DNA of 64,000 nucleotides from Drosophila miranda (Eukaryota; Arthropoda; Insecta; Diptera; Drosophilidae), in the NCBI RefSeq assembly GCF_003369915.1, contig NC_046675.1, forward strand, positions 744,001 through 808,000. Reading direction: 5' to 3'. The notes beneath the pieces were generated by a model. That model ran no database searches. It saw only the letters and a program-made list of their open reading frames with translations, and had not been told where the DNA came from. Positions 20,899 through 33,799 of this stretch are shown here, in pieces. Position 1 is the stretch's first letter. Every line of letters begins with the position of its first letter. A program made the translations under genes and the position numbers.

Positions 20899-23800
20899 TT
20901 ATCTGTAGGCCTTGTCATCCGAGTATATGATATAGGGCTGGTGTTGATGTTGGTGCTGATGCTGCGTCAGGCTTTCTGCCCCATCGGCACTCCCAGGGAC
21001 TCCCCCTCCCGCACCCGCTCCACTGAAGTATGACATGCGGGACATGGTTGAGTAGGCGGCGGCTGCAGCAGCCGCCTGTTGCTGCTGCTGTTGCTGTTGC
21101 TGCTGCTGCTGCTGGCGCTGAGTCAGATTCTGTGTGGACTGGTGAATGGAGGCCGCTTTGTGGGGCAGAGTGGCGTAGCTGGCCTGGTACGGCGGAACCG
21201 CGTAGAGAGCGGCACCAGCTGCATTCTTGTAGTTGTAGGCCGCGTTGTGGGCACCCATGTGCATGCCGGAGGGAATGCCGATCATGGCCGTGCTCTGCTG
21301 GTACTCGGCGTTGCTCATGCGCAGCCGAATGATGCATATGATGATGATCAGGATGGCTATGAAAGCCACCACGCCACCGACGATGCCAATGATAAGCGTG
21401 TCGTCGTTGCTGATGATCGGCGACTGGGCCTTCATCAGCGGAGCCTTCGTCTTGATCTTCTTCAGGCTGGGCGGCTGGGTGGGCTCCAGGCTCCATATGA
21501 TCAGGGGTTCCTCGGTCGTGGAGCTGCTCCGGGTCACCAGCTGGCTGGACGACTTGTGCAGAGGTGGCACTGTGATGGTGGGTCGGAATGTGGAGGAAGT
21601 CATGCGGCGGGCGTCGCAGGTCAGTTCATCGTCGCCCACTTCGATGAGCTTTCGGTTGGCCAGGAAGGCCGGCGCCTGGCAGGTCACATCGGGCATCTCC
21701 GAGTTGGGCAGCCAGCGCCGCAGAGCCCGGGCGTTGCAGTCGCACACGATGGGATTGCTGGCCAGACCCTGCAGCTGCAGACTGGCACGGCGATCCTCCA
21801 GAGCATTGAGGAACTGCGGCACCAGTACCGTAATCTGGGAGCCCTCAACGTTCAGGTTGAGCTGCGAGGAGCGCGGAACGGGGAAGAGCAGCGCCGGCGG
21901 CAGGGCACTGAGAGAGGTGTTCACCAGTTTGATCATCAGCTCGCTGCTCTTGAGGCCTGCCAGGGTGCCCGAGGATATGGACTTCAGGCGCTCCCCGCGA
22001 ATGCCGAGGCTGCTCAGGCGCGGATGCTTCAGGGGCTGGATCTGCTCGCTGCCTATGCTCGAGTCCTTCACCTCGATGTCCAGCGTCTCCAGGCCGGGCA
22101 GCAGCTCGAGGATGCCCTGCAGGTCGAGGTAGCCCAACAGGGGCAGATCGTACGCCTCCAGATGGACCAGGTTCGGCAGCTGCTTGAAGGCGTTCTTCTC
22201 GATTCTGCTGCACTGCGGCAGGTGGCTCAGACGCAGCGATCGCAGCATCTCCAGCTGCCCAAAGTTGGCCTGCGAAATTATCTCAAAGCTGTTGTTGGAA
22301 ACGTCCAGCTCCTGGAGCACTTGCAGCTGAGGCCAGGCCTGCGAGAGTTCGTCCAGGGTCTGCAGCTGGTTGCCGGAAAGATCCAATGTCTCCAGCAGTG
22401 TGACTCGCTGGAACACGTCCGGCTTCACGTGGCGCAGCTTGTTGTGCGAGAGGTTCAGGAACTGCAGGAAGGGAGTCTCCAGTAGGTCCAACTGCTCGAT
22501 CCCTGTCCCGGCCAGACTCAGCTCGCGGACTGTCTTCGGCTCGTTGAGGACGTTGTGCACGGCCTGGGCGGAGAGTGGGTTGAACGAGAGGTCGATGCGC
22601 TTGATGTTCACCATGATGCTGTCGTCCCCTGGCAGCTCCTTGATCCGATTGTGGCTCAGGTCGACCGAGGATACAAAGAAGAACTGCCGCTGCAGGGCAT
22701 TGAGGGGAGCGTACTCGAAGCGGTTGTGGGCCAGGTTAATGTTTTCGAGCATCTGCAGCTTGGTGCGCTCAAAGACGCCGTCGGACAGCTCCGACAGGCG
22801 GTTGCCCTCGAGGTTGAGCTGCTCCAGACGCACCAGGCCCTCGAAGGTGCGCTCGCCGACGCGATCCAGGCTGTTGTAGGCCAGATCCAGGACCTGCAGC
22901 TGCGTGGAGTTGTGGAAGGCCATCTCGCTGACCATGTCCAGCTGGTTGTGGGCCACCAGCAGGACACGCAGACGCGGCAGACGGGCAAAGTCGAGCTCCT
23001 CGATCGTCTTCAGCTGGTTGTGCGACAGATCAATCTGCTCCAAGTACTGCAGCGAAGAGATCAGCTCCGCGGGGAAGAACGAGAACTTGTTGTGGGCCGC
23101 CCGGATCTCCCGCAGCCGGGGATGAATGCGGAAGGAGGAGGGGAACAGGTAGCTCAGCTGGTTGTTCGATATGTCCAGCTCTTCGATGCCGGTGCCCGTG
23201 TTGAAGTACTCGCCCTTGAAGGCCGACAGCTGGTTCCCCTGCAGATTCAGTCTCTTCAGCTTCATCACATTCACGAAGGCCCCCGTGCGGATGGACTCGA
23301 TGCGGTTGTTGGACAGATCAATCGAGCTGATGTTCCACAGGTTCACGAAAGTCCCGTCCTGCAGCTCCTTCAGCTGATTGTCGTTGATGTGGATGTGCTT
23401 GAGGTCCTGCAGTCCAGCCAGCAGGTCGCCGCTCAACTGGCGGATGTTGCAGCGACTCAGATCGATGACCTGCAGTCGAGCGAGCGGCTTGAACAGAGCT
23501 CCCGTGAGGGCGGCCAAGTGGTTGCCGCTTATGTTCAGGGACTGCAGATTCTCCAGCTCGTCAAAAATGCTGATCGGAATTTCTGTCAGACTGTTTCCAC
23601 TCAGGTCGAGGGATCGCAGCTCTGGCAGCTCCCAGGGCGTCCCTCCGAGGCCCGTGAGCCGATTCTGCGACAGCTTCAGGGCCATCAGTGTGCCCTCCAG
23701 TCCAGCAAATGTGTCCGCATTGACGACCGCCAGGGAGTTGCCTGCAAGGTCCAGGGTGTGCAGGCTGCTGAACATCTGGAAGCTGCCGGGGGGCAGTTCC

Positions 23801-25552
23801 CGAATGACGTTCCTCGACAGCGACAGGCTGGTGATGTCGCCCGCCTGAAGAGACCCCAAGATCTCCGCCGAGAGGGCGGCCACTCGATTGAAGTCCAGCT
23901 GGAGAGACGTGAGCTGGGGCAGGCGCCCCAGAGCGCTGCCCGGCACCAGTAGAATGTTGTTGTCCTTGATGATGAGGGTCTGGAGGCTCTCCAACCCCTC
24001 CAGGGCATCATCTTCAATCTGTAATGGGAATATGTGCTCAAAAGGTGTCCATCTCCAACTCCGAAGAGTGTCCTACCGTTCTCAGGGAATTCAAGCTGAG
24101 ATCCAGATACTTGAGAGCGTTCATGTCCTTGAAGGTGCCAGGTGTAAGGCTGGTTATGCTGTTGCGACTCATGTCCAAGGTCTCCAAGGTCCTCACCACC
24201 TGCATGTGGGTGTAGTCCAGTTGCTACGTCCGTGGAAGCCAGTCAGATGGTGTGGGTGGGACGGGAATCGTGTTAGCTTACCTGAAGCATGTTTGAGGAG
24301 ACATTCAGGAACTTCAGTCCGGGTACTGCTGCCAGGGCCACGGTGGGAAACTGGCCGAAAAAGTTCTCGGACAGATCCAGCTTCTGCAGCGTCTGCAGCT
24401 TTTCAAAGACGTCGCTGTTCAGGTGGGTGATGCGGTTGCCTGCCAGCTTGATTTCCCGTATCCGCTGCAGGCCCTTGAAGGCCAGACTGTCGATGCTGCG
24501 AAGGATGTTGTGGCGCAGATCAATGATCTCCAGCTGCCGTTGGGCGTTGAAGGAGTCCGGCAGCAGCGCCCCTAAAGAGTAACCGTTAGTATAGAGTCCA
24601 GAGAGGATCTGCAACATATCCCTCTATTACCAATCAAATTCTGACGCAGGGACAGGTGACGCAGGCCACTGGGACCGTTCAGGGAGTTTGTGGGCACCGC
24701 CGTGAGGCTGTTGCGATCCACATAGAACTCCTTTAGGTCCGAACAGCCCTTCAGGAGACCCTCCTCGATCAGTTTGATCTTGTTGCCCGACAAGTCCAAG
24801 ACCCTCAGGTTCTTCAGCACGTGCAACTCGGCCGTGGAGAAAATGGGATTGAGGTTGTCGCCCAGCAAATTGTTGGCCAGCCGCAGCTCGTTTAGGGAAT
24901 CCTTGAGGCCATCAAAGGCTTTTTCGGGTATACGCCTGATCAGGTTGTTGGACAGATCCAGCTCCTCGATGGTCAACTTCAGCTGGCCAAATGTCTGTGC
25001 GCGAGAGATACTCGTAATGTAAGAGTGCAACGTACTCCCAAGGCGCTTCCTTACCTGGGCTGGCAGAACCTGTTGGCCGCTGTAGCGTTGCGTATATGCC
25101 ACAATGGGGGCTCCGTACGGCAGCTGTGGGGCATCGCCATGGAAGACAACGCGATCGCAGTCCATGGCCACGGCTCCGAGCTGCCCGGTCGCTGCAAACG
25201 GCACTACATTGCACCTGTAATTGTCGCCAGTCGATGGTCGATGGTCGATGGTCGGTGGTGATTAACAACAAACAAAGCCAGCGCGAATCAGCGACAGTTC
25301 GCAGCAATTTACTGATATTAAAATAATACGCGGTTTCCACAAGCGGAAACTGACTGTCGCTGTCGTTGATTTCGCTATGGCTACGGCTACGGGCATGGCT
25401 ATGGCTACTCACCTGCATGGCAGACGCAGGGCGGGACTGAGCTCCGGACATGGCCGCCAGGCCTCGCTGCGGTGGGTCAAGTGGGAGAGACAACAAAGCA
25501 GCAAGAGGAGGAGCCGCCGCCCCTCGTTTGGCAGCTGTTTCCACGTTTTCAT
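20899..25552 (-). CDS. CG7896: Large extracellular LRR single-pass membrane protein
   Basis: Six coding exons on the minus strand: 25413-25552, 25055-25214, 24631-24994, 24282-24571, 24077-24223, 20899-24018; 1406 residues. The start MKTWKQLPNEG is followed by a leucine-rich signal peptide (to about 31) and a cysteine-containing LRRNT (CPELSPALRLPCRCN). More than 30 LRRs of the LxxLxLxxNxL type follow, then an LRRCT (VCDCNARALRRWLP ... ELTCD). A transmembrane segment (about 1242-1264) precedes a short cytoplasmic tail with a polyglutamine/polyalanine run (coded near 21060-21115) and an HQ repeat, ending SDDKAYR. Likely a cell-surface adhesion or recognition protein. Most of the protein comes from one 3.1-kb exon. 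Confidence 0.93.
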
Positions 25553-26247
25553 TTCGGCTGCAATTGGAATTGAAATTGGAATTGAATTGAAGAATGGTAT
25601 TATGGTGTTTCTCCTGCGCTGGTAATTGGTGATGAGAGTGAAACTTGTTTCTGCTTGAGATCTGATCTGTTGGCCAGCAGCTGCCACGCTCACACGACGA
25701 TCGTATTTGGTCATTTCCTCTTTTATCCGAAAGCTAGAACATTTGATTTGCATACTGCGAGGGTTTTGGAACACACAGAAACACACAGAAAACACTGAGA
25801 ACAGAGGGAACATGACAAACGTGGAGCCAAGGTCCAATCGAACGAAAGAATGCTAACATATAATCATAAAAGCTAATACCAGTCAGATACGGCCGCTGGC
25901 AGCGACATTTTTTGGGGCATGTTGGCTTTGTGTAGAACCTTGAGACTGTCGTATCTCGAAACTGGCAGATATCTGTAATTGTTAGCATGATAATTGGCCA
26001 CTCAATGGCCTATCCATTACTGGCTTACTCGCATCCCCAATATGGCATCTACTTCTACTCGAGAAGCACTTTGTGAAGGCAGCGCATGCGCACGTCTTCG
26101 TCTTCGTCTTCGTGTTGGTCTGGGTTTTCTTCTGTGGCTGGGGCTGTGGATTCTTTTTGCCTCTTTCTTGGTGTATCTTTCTCTTTATTCTAGATATCGC
26201 AGCTCTGGCAGTCCCGTTGCTTGAGAATGAGGGGGGACGGGACTAAC

Positions 26248-26270
26248 ACTCGAACTCGCACTCGCGCTCG
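26248..26270. repeat. ACTCGx hexamer microsatellite
   Basis: Imperfect run of CTCGAA/CTCGCA/CTCGCG units, the first of five dispersed runs of the same family in the window. Confidence 0.7.
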
Positions 26271-27345
26271 TAATCGTACGGTGGAGTGGATATTGTTGCG
26301 GGGCTCTGGTGTTGGCATGTCTCTGGCGCACTGACACTAAAAAAGCTTTTACTCATTTCTATTTGATTTGCATTATTCGTGGTGGTTCGGCGTTATTTGT
26401 GCTATTTACTCTGTGGTCCATGGGCAGTCGAGAAAGGCATTTTGGTCTGTGGTCTGTGCTGCGCCCAGTGTTTGCCCAGAGATCCCAGAGATACACATAT
26501 GTACCTATGCATACACATATGTATGCCTATGTTAATGTATGTAAATTTATATTGTCCATAAAACGAACTGCGCGGAATTTCAAAATCTCCCCCAAAAAAT
26601 GCCTTTATTTTTCACTTGTCTTGCATACGCGATGCGATTTATGCGATACGATGCGATGCGATGCGATTCGATATCGAAGACAGCTTCAAGGTCTTGTTGC
26701 TACATTGGGGACAGAGGACTGCGGATCGAATGGGATCCACTTCTTGTTTCACACACACACACAAACACGTTATACGTATAAACGATCCAACGTTTTTGAT
26801 GGGAAATATGTTAATCACACATCTATCTCTCGGGGTTTTTTCCCTCTTCTTGTAACCTGTTTCTTCATATTTTGATTTACACTTTTGACTCTTGGCTTAC
26901 ATTTTCTTTTTGTTTGGCTGCTGCTGCTGCTGCTGGTAAAATTGCACTTCTGCTGGGAAACTTTTGGGGCTGCTTGAATCTTTTGTTTGTCGTTCGGATT
27001 GCACAAGTCTCCGGACTCTCCGCGGCACAAGCCTTGTTTACATTTGTTTTTGGCCAGTTCTCTTTTGTTATTTTGTTATACACAAAAAGAAAGCGCTAAC
27101 GCGGGCCAGAATGTTTTCCCAGAGCAGGGAGATGGAAAAGCGTTACACCACAGAGACACACACTCCGGTACACACTGGCACTGGCACTGCCTCTGCCTCT
27201 GGCTCTGGCACTGGCACTCACACGAGAATGGAGAACGGAGAATGCAGACAAACAACTAAACTTTTAGGTGCTGCTGGGAGGGAGGGCAATAATTAAGCCC
27301 GAGCTGCCACCACAGCGCCACAGCACAACCGCAAGTACTCGTAGC

Positions 27346-27391
27346 TCGTACTCGCACTCGAACTCGCACTCGTACTCGCACTCGCACTCGT
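27346..27391. repeat. ACTCGx hexamer microsatellite
   Basis: About eight units of CTCG(T/C/A)A in mixed order; the same family as the runs at 26248, 28481, 46145 and 55105. Confidence 0.75.
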
Positions 27392-27543
27392 TCCCGTAGA
27401 TCGGTACAAGCTCCGTCTCTGCGCATGCGCAGCGGCGGTTACAGTTTCGCAGCTTATTGCGTTCTCCGCTGCCGGTCAGCGGTCGGAATCGGAATCGGAA
27501 TCGGCTTGGATCGCGGTTGGGGTTTCTAGTACTTCAGCTCTCT

Positions 27544-27605
27544 GGTCTCGGGGCTCTGGTCTCGGGGCTCTGGTCTCGGGGCTCTGGTCTCGGGGCTCTG
27601 GTCTC
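27544..27605. repeat. 14-bp minisatellite, four copies plus a partial
   Basis: Unit GGTCTCGGGGCTCT repeated exactly four times (27544-27599), followed by GGTCTC. The exactness suggests recent expansion or ongoing slippage. Confidence 0.9.
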
Positions 27606-27613
27606 TGATCTAG

Positions 27614-27649
27614 CTGGTCCTCTCCATTTGAGCGCCGCAACACAACTGA
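27614..27649 (-). promoter_or_regulatory. Candidate minus-strand Inr + DPE core promoter
   Basis: On the minus strand TCAGTT (27649-27644) gives a start at 27647. Counting from that A, +24 is G and +28 to +33 read GGACCA, five of six with the DPE consensus. It points toward CG7896, whose ATG is 2.1 kb downstream, so it could be that gene's promoter if a 5' UTR intron exists. Weak evidence: short motifs can occur by chance. Confidence 0.3.
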
Positions 27650-28480
27650 AGCTGGCCAAAAGCCTAGCTGGGCTTTGCATCGGCTGCTGCTGCTGCTGCC
27701 TGCTGCCTGCTGGAGGAGAAACTGGTTTGGAGCTAAAAGGTACTAAAAACCATGGCCAAAACGGGCAAAGACTGGCACGTCTCGGAGATGCAGAGAGATG
27801 CTCTCTCAGAGACAGCAGCATTCGTGAATGAGTTTACATTGTCTGGGACTTTTGTTCGGGTAAAAGTTTTCGCTTTGCTGTTCTTCGCAGAAAGTTGTGC
27901 TGACTGCTCTCGGTGGCCCTTGTCTACCTGTTTCTGTTTCTGTTTCTGTTTCTTTTGATCGCCTGAGCTGATTGGCAAGTGCGCCAATTCAAGCTAATGG
28001 GGTTAAGCCTTCAGCAATAATGCCGTACAGATTGGACAACAAACAAAGTTACTTTCCTTGTCGTAAATTGTTTGGCCTGGCAACTAATTACCCGCCCAGA
28101 GAAGGAGCCACAGAGAGAGAAATGAAAAGAGATGGATGAATGATCGGATCATTACTGAGGTTGTTCACACCACCAGAGACCGCATAGAGGTCTACCACTG
28201 ACAGGTACTACCACTACGCGTACTCTGCTACCACTACTCGTGCTTTGTGCACAAGTACAAGCCACTAAGCGTGCGTTATGTTAGTATGTGGCCATAATTT
28301 GTATGCTTAGGCATGCATGTTAACATTAACATCTCTGTGGGCCGCAATTTCTTTTCTTTTTGCCTGCAAAATACTTTCCATTTTCATCAGCCAGCAAGTG
28401 CTCCACAAATGGCAGGCAGAGCCACAGCCACAGGCACAGCCACAGCACATAACATAATAATGAAAACAGAAACAGTACAA

Positions 28481-28526
28481 GTGCGAGTACGAGTACGAGT
28501 ACGGGTACGGGCACGGGTACGGGTAT
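28481..28526. repeat. GAGTAC/GGGTAC hexamer microsatellite
   Basis: Run of CGAGTA units changing to CGGGTA/CGGGCA units, same family as the other hexamer runs. Confidence 0.75.
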
Positions 28527-30288
28527 GAGATACTCTCCGCCCTGACGTGACGCATGCCATGCGATGCCATGCCATGTCTAACCATATAAATCAAATCGTT
28601 CAGCTGATAAATTATGTCTTAGGCTCAACACTTGACTGGCTCCGGGAGGCTGCTTCTCAGCTGGCAGCAAGCCGAAGATTGTCTGCAGGTTTCCCCTGGT
28701 GGCCACAGCAGCAGCCTCGCCCTTGGCGCCTCGGCTACCATCTGCACAAATGCAAATTATGATAAATGAATCAGCCGCCGACAAAGGAGCCAATTTGCTG
28801 CTCAAATCCGAGCTTAAGCTGTGGGCTACACCGTACTGTATGGGTATGTAATCTTGGACAATTATCAAATGAGCCCGTGTGTAATTGGCCCTCCATTCAT
28901 TCAACGTCTACAACTATCGGCAAGACAGACGAGGAAGTGGCCTGTCAATACACATACTAGTGCGTGTGTGTGTGTATGTTCTTTTCAATTCCAATAAGGA
29001 TTAATGTCCTTGTAAACAGGGCATAAATTATTGTTTAGATCCGACACACGGACCCACCCGTGCAAGGATAGTGGCATTGAATGACCCACTGGGGAGAGGG
29101 GTACGACACTCGTATGTTAAGTGAGTGAGAGCTTTATTGGCGCAGCCAAACCTAATCAATTATACAAAACGCCTCCTCCACAGACAAGAACGAAACGGAA
29201 TAGAATGTCAACATAATAAGGCGAGCAGCACCGAGGACCGTCTACCGTCTATCGTCCCTCTGTGGCGGTTCCGTTTTATTGGGGAGTGTGGTCGAGGGAC
29301 TGTTCGACGGGGTCCCAGCTCGTTCATCACGCAGAGAGGGGCAGTTCGTACATTATGTACAGTATGTACATAAGACAGCCGCCTGGGCCCTTTTACGGAT
29401 TTTTACTTTGATAAATTATTTAAACGTGTGCAACTTGTGGCGTTGGTTGCTGTCGCTGTTGTAGCCACTCATATTTACTGCCATACTTTGTTGTTGGCTC
29501 GGTGTCCCCCAAAAGCGGACAGGATACTCGTGGACATTCAATCAAATTAGACGCCAAGTGACAGTAAACACAATCATGGCCCGTTGGCCATGGGACAGTT
29601 CTGGCCTATTGATTGAGTCTGCCTCCTTCCTCGGTCTTTGCTGAGCCGTAAAGCAATCGAATGAGCTTACATTTAACCAGAATCGAATACGACATTCGCT
29701 TTAATTCGAGTGTTTATCTTGCGCGATGCCAAACAGCACGCTTCGTGGCGTTCGCCGGGCTTAAATTTATTTCGGGAATGAAATTTGTGTATCTTTCAAA
29801 CGCACGCCATTAGGCAGGCACTCGGGGATCGTTTTGTGCCCCAAAAGAGATGCTATGCAAATATTTATAATGTAAAATATTTATTCTGGCAACGATTTTA
29901 TTGTGGGTGTTCTTGTTCGCACGATTCTGCTCATAACAGAAATTAAATTCAATTCAAATCGATTCGATTCCATATTCAAATTGCCGTCCTCCTATCCGTT
30001 TCCATTTCCAGTCCGTATCCATTTCCACATACAAGCTCCCCTCCCACTGCCACTTGATTTCTCACCTGCAAATCCCAAAGATAGCTCCTCGTCCAGGGCT
30101 ATTTTTGTACGCACCCACCTTTGGCCCTGGGGCCAAGTGACTTTACGGCCGAGTTGTTTTAGCCAATGTTATGGCAGTAGCAGGCTTTGGCCTAGAGCCT
30201 GGACGCTGCCTGCCACATCAAGTATACGCAACCGTGGTCGGGGCAGGCCTTTGAGCTGTTGAAAAACCAAGAGACGGAGAGAGGGAGA

Positions 30289-30290
<2 letters not shown>

Positions 30291-30335
<45 letters not shown>
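30291..30335. repeat. (CA)n microsatellite, about 22 units
   Basis: Uninterrupted CA dinucleotide run of 45 bases, followed within 70 bases by a CAG-rich stretch (near 30395-30420). Confidence 0.95.
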
Positions 30336-30338
<3 letters not shown>

Positions 30339-31266
30339 TGCACGTGAAAAGGATAAGAGGATATAAGGCTGTTGCGGAAAAACGCAGGCAGCAGGCAGCA
30401 GCAGCAGCAGCAGCAGAAGCAGTTAACGTTAAACGAGTCAGAGATTTCAAGCAATCAAGTGTGTTAATTGCACCATAATTGGTCAGACAGGCAGTCAATA
30501 GCAGCAGCAGGCAGGAGGCAGCAACAATCCTAGCAACGGCAGGAGGGGCAGCAGGGGGGTTGGGATGCACGGTTGCGTGATTAATTCAGGTGCCTTCTTG
30601 ACAGGTGCATCCACAAACACACAAACACACAAAGACACTCCTGTGTGCACCCCTGCCACTGCACATTCTCAGGTGTCATTCAGCGTGTTGCAAAGCCAAA
30701 TGCCACCCACTTCTGCCCTTCCATTTGTGGCGCCTTAAATCGAATTAAAGCCGGCATTAAATTAGGGCTCCGGCAATCAGTGAAATGGCTCTTCTGCCCA
30801 AAACCCGTCTCAAGAGGGGAAATGTGGCTGGCAAATATTTAAGCCAATTTAGCTACAAGTTGGCCTTAATCACATTTATCTTTTTTTGGCCCCCACCCTG
30901 CCCCCCCCCCCTCCGTGCTTGCTCTTTTGACGTGTGCCAGCGAGTACACCTGCCCTGGAAGAGATCGCCTCAAAATAAATAAATTAAAAAGCGAAAATCC
31001 GTTGAAATAACAACAACAAACAACGACAGACGCAGAGACAGACGGACAGACCCTGAAAAAGGGTCCTCCCATGCCTGATTACAGGTGAGGGGCAGATTGG
31101 CGGAGAGGGCAAAGGAAAACTCAGGAAATTTACAAGTCGTGGTGTGCCTTCGCAACAGTCAATTAAAACTTTTTTGTGCTGCTCGAACATTGCCCGACAA
31201 AAAAGCAAAAGCAAACGCAAACGCAAACCGCAAACAAAGACGAAATTAGTGGAAAATGGGAAGCGC

Positions 31267-31347
31267 ACCCATCCATCCATTCAGCCATCCATCCATCTAC
31301 CCATCCATCGTGCCGTCCTGCCATCCTGCCATCCTGCCATCCTGCCA
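31267..31347. repeat. CCAT-based compound tandem repeat
   Basis: CCATCCAT tetramer run passing into CCTGCCAT octamers (four copies). Slippage-derived low-complexity DNA. Confidence 0.85.
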
Positions 31348-33762
31348 TAGTATACTCTCGTCCTGGGGCACTTTTATCCCTTTGGCTGCTGGCATTCGCT
31401 TGAGTTGAGTGATTTGATTTGAGGTCCAGGCCCAGTCTAGGCCCAGGACTCTGTGTGCGCGCGCCTATGAATGCGTAAAATGTAAAACTTTTCGCACGCG
31501 TATTTTATTCAATTTAAATGCAATTAAATCGTTTAATTTCAAAGCAACACAAAGCACACAAGCCGAACAGTGGAAAGTTGAGCCCCTGCCCAGCGTATTG
31601 GGGATTGTAGGAGTGTTCCCAAGGACACCGGCAGGGGCCGTGGTCGTGGGGGGCTGTCAAACTAGCACACACCCATGTCATACATCAAGCGGTACATCAA
31701 GCCCCCACACACGTCGGTGGGCTTATATAACATATTTGGAATTCGTTTCTGGGTCTACTCAGATTTCGGTGCAATTTAAATTTTAACTTTGCCATTGGAT
31801 ATCCATTGCCATTGCTGCCCTCTCCTGCCCTTGCGGTGGTGCTGTTTGCGCACACAAATAATTGAAATATTATATTGTAGAAAGGCGCTCCACCTTGGCA
31901 GGTAGACAAGGTCACGGTGGCCGGGCCCCGATAATGTATTGACTTGAAGTCTCCCAAATCCCTGCAAGAAAAGAGAGGCCTTCGACCCGGCAGGCATTTG
32001 CATATTTAATGCCCGAGGAACATTTTTCATACGCATTTTTGATCCATATCTAAAAATCAAGGCGGCAAAACAACTCAAACTTTTGTCAAGGGAAAAGGCA
32101 ACAAGCTGCCAAAAGTTGATGTATTCGTGCACCCTCGAAAGCCTTCGGAAACACGCCCACACCGACACCCACACCCACACCCATCCAAGGCTGACACATT
32201 GGATGATGTCTTCTTCTGCCAAGTGCTAGGCAAGTTTTGCATTTTTCCAGGCCAGGCCAGGCCGGGACAGGACAGGCCAGTCCAACGAGGTGTGAAATTG
32301 AAATTCGCATCCTTGTGGCATACAAAGCAGGAGTCGTGTTCTCGTCGAACATTCTACATTTATTATAATTACAATGGATATTTGTGGGCAGCACAAAGGC
32401 TAAATAGACGGCACAGAGGGCGGTCCTTGGCCACCACTCACCAGGCAATTGGCCACAGGAGGGGCTTGGGCTCTGGGGGTTTGCCTGATTAGGACCACGG
32501 ACTATGGCATTAAATCTCCATTAAGTTTGCTCGATAAACTGTTTTCCTTTGTGGCTGCATTGCCATTGACGAGTTGGAAATCAATTAAAATCTATTGACC
32601 TGCAAACACAGGCCACAAAATGCGGAAATAACAAAAGGTGTGCACCATAATGAGGCACAATGTGCATGTTCACTCCACACTGCACTGCGGTGTGGTGTGG
32701 TGTCTGTGTGATATGCAAATTAGGAGGATTTGTTGTGGGAGTGTAGCATAAATTATCGAGCATTCTGCGGGGCTTACAACCGCATAATTGAATTAATAAT
32801 GGACTAAATTGCAATATAAATTAGCTGCTCTAAAGGTTGTCTGAGGACGGAAGTCGTCAATGGCGACCAGAACGGAAGTTTATGGCCGTACATTACACAG
32901 CGAGCAGTCGTTATGAAATTACGACTAATTTCGACAAGTTTTCTCCCCCCCCTGAAACCCCAAACCCCCAAGCCCCGACTCCACGCTGTCTATTGCGGGA
33001 TCCTTCGAATTAATATGCAAATCAACTGGAAAGTGCTCGAAATGGGGCGCCAAGCACTCTCATGAATATGCAGCACGAGTATTCAATAAATGCCCGCTTT
33101 ATGCCACCCCGCCGAAAATTCTAGCCGCCCCCCGAATCCCATTAGCGCGATGTTAAAGCGACACAGCAGCAGTGCCCCCCTTTAAAGGCGCCATCCCCAC
33201 CCGTATCGCCATCCGCATCCGCATCCGAAACAAGCAATGGATACACTCGCCCTCAAAGAGACATCTGTGCACCCGACACACCCGGTGCGCCACGAGCCAC
33301 GAGGACCAACGAAATTAACTTGTGAGTGACTTTTGACATGGCTGCAGGAGCAGACGCCGATAAGTAGGCAAGACCCCATCCAGCCAGCAGGAGCCGAGAC
33401 CCAGAGACCCAGAGCTCTGTGGGAAACAGAAGAGAAACAATTTTCAGCATCACACACGACGCTTGGAATGCGGAATGTTGAATGCTGTTGCTGTATGCTG
33501 TTGCTGGGTGGCATGCGGAGACACTTACATAACTTTCGGTTAAGGTAGTCCGACCTGTCGAAGGCGCTGTCGATGGTGCTGTCGATGGCGTGACATGTGC
33601 AAATCCGGATGAGGACGAAACGTTTCGTTTGACATCTCGTTGAAACAAATACAATTCTGGTGGGAGGGAAGGCATCATTTCACTTCATGGAGAGTCAGAT
33701 CTGAGTCACGGCCGTGCTCGTAAAAGTTCATAAGTTTATTCCCAAAAGGAGGGGATAGACCG

Positions 33763-33799
33763 GAGACAGGACACAGGACACAGGACGCAGGACACAGGA
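33763..33799. repeat. GGACACA heptamer tandem repeat
   Basis: Five near-identical heptamers (GGACACA, one GGACGCA). A related run lies near 45745-45785. Confidence 0.75.

Noticed and set aside
21079-23952. Two very long plus-strand open frames (about 468 and 465 codons) opposite the CG7896 exon
   Set aside because: They mirror the GC-rich LRR coding sequence on the other strand, have no domain and arise from codon bias.
27534-27821. Open frame across the 14-bp minisatellite
   Set aside because: Repeat-driven, frame broken in all other respects.
30218-30570. Open frames over the CA and CAG repeats
   Set aside because: Repeat-encoded poly-Cys/Val reading with no gene context.
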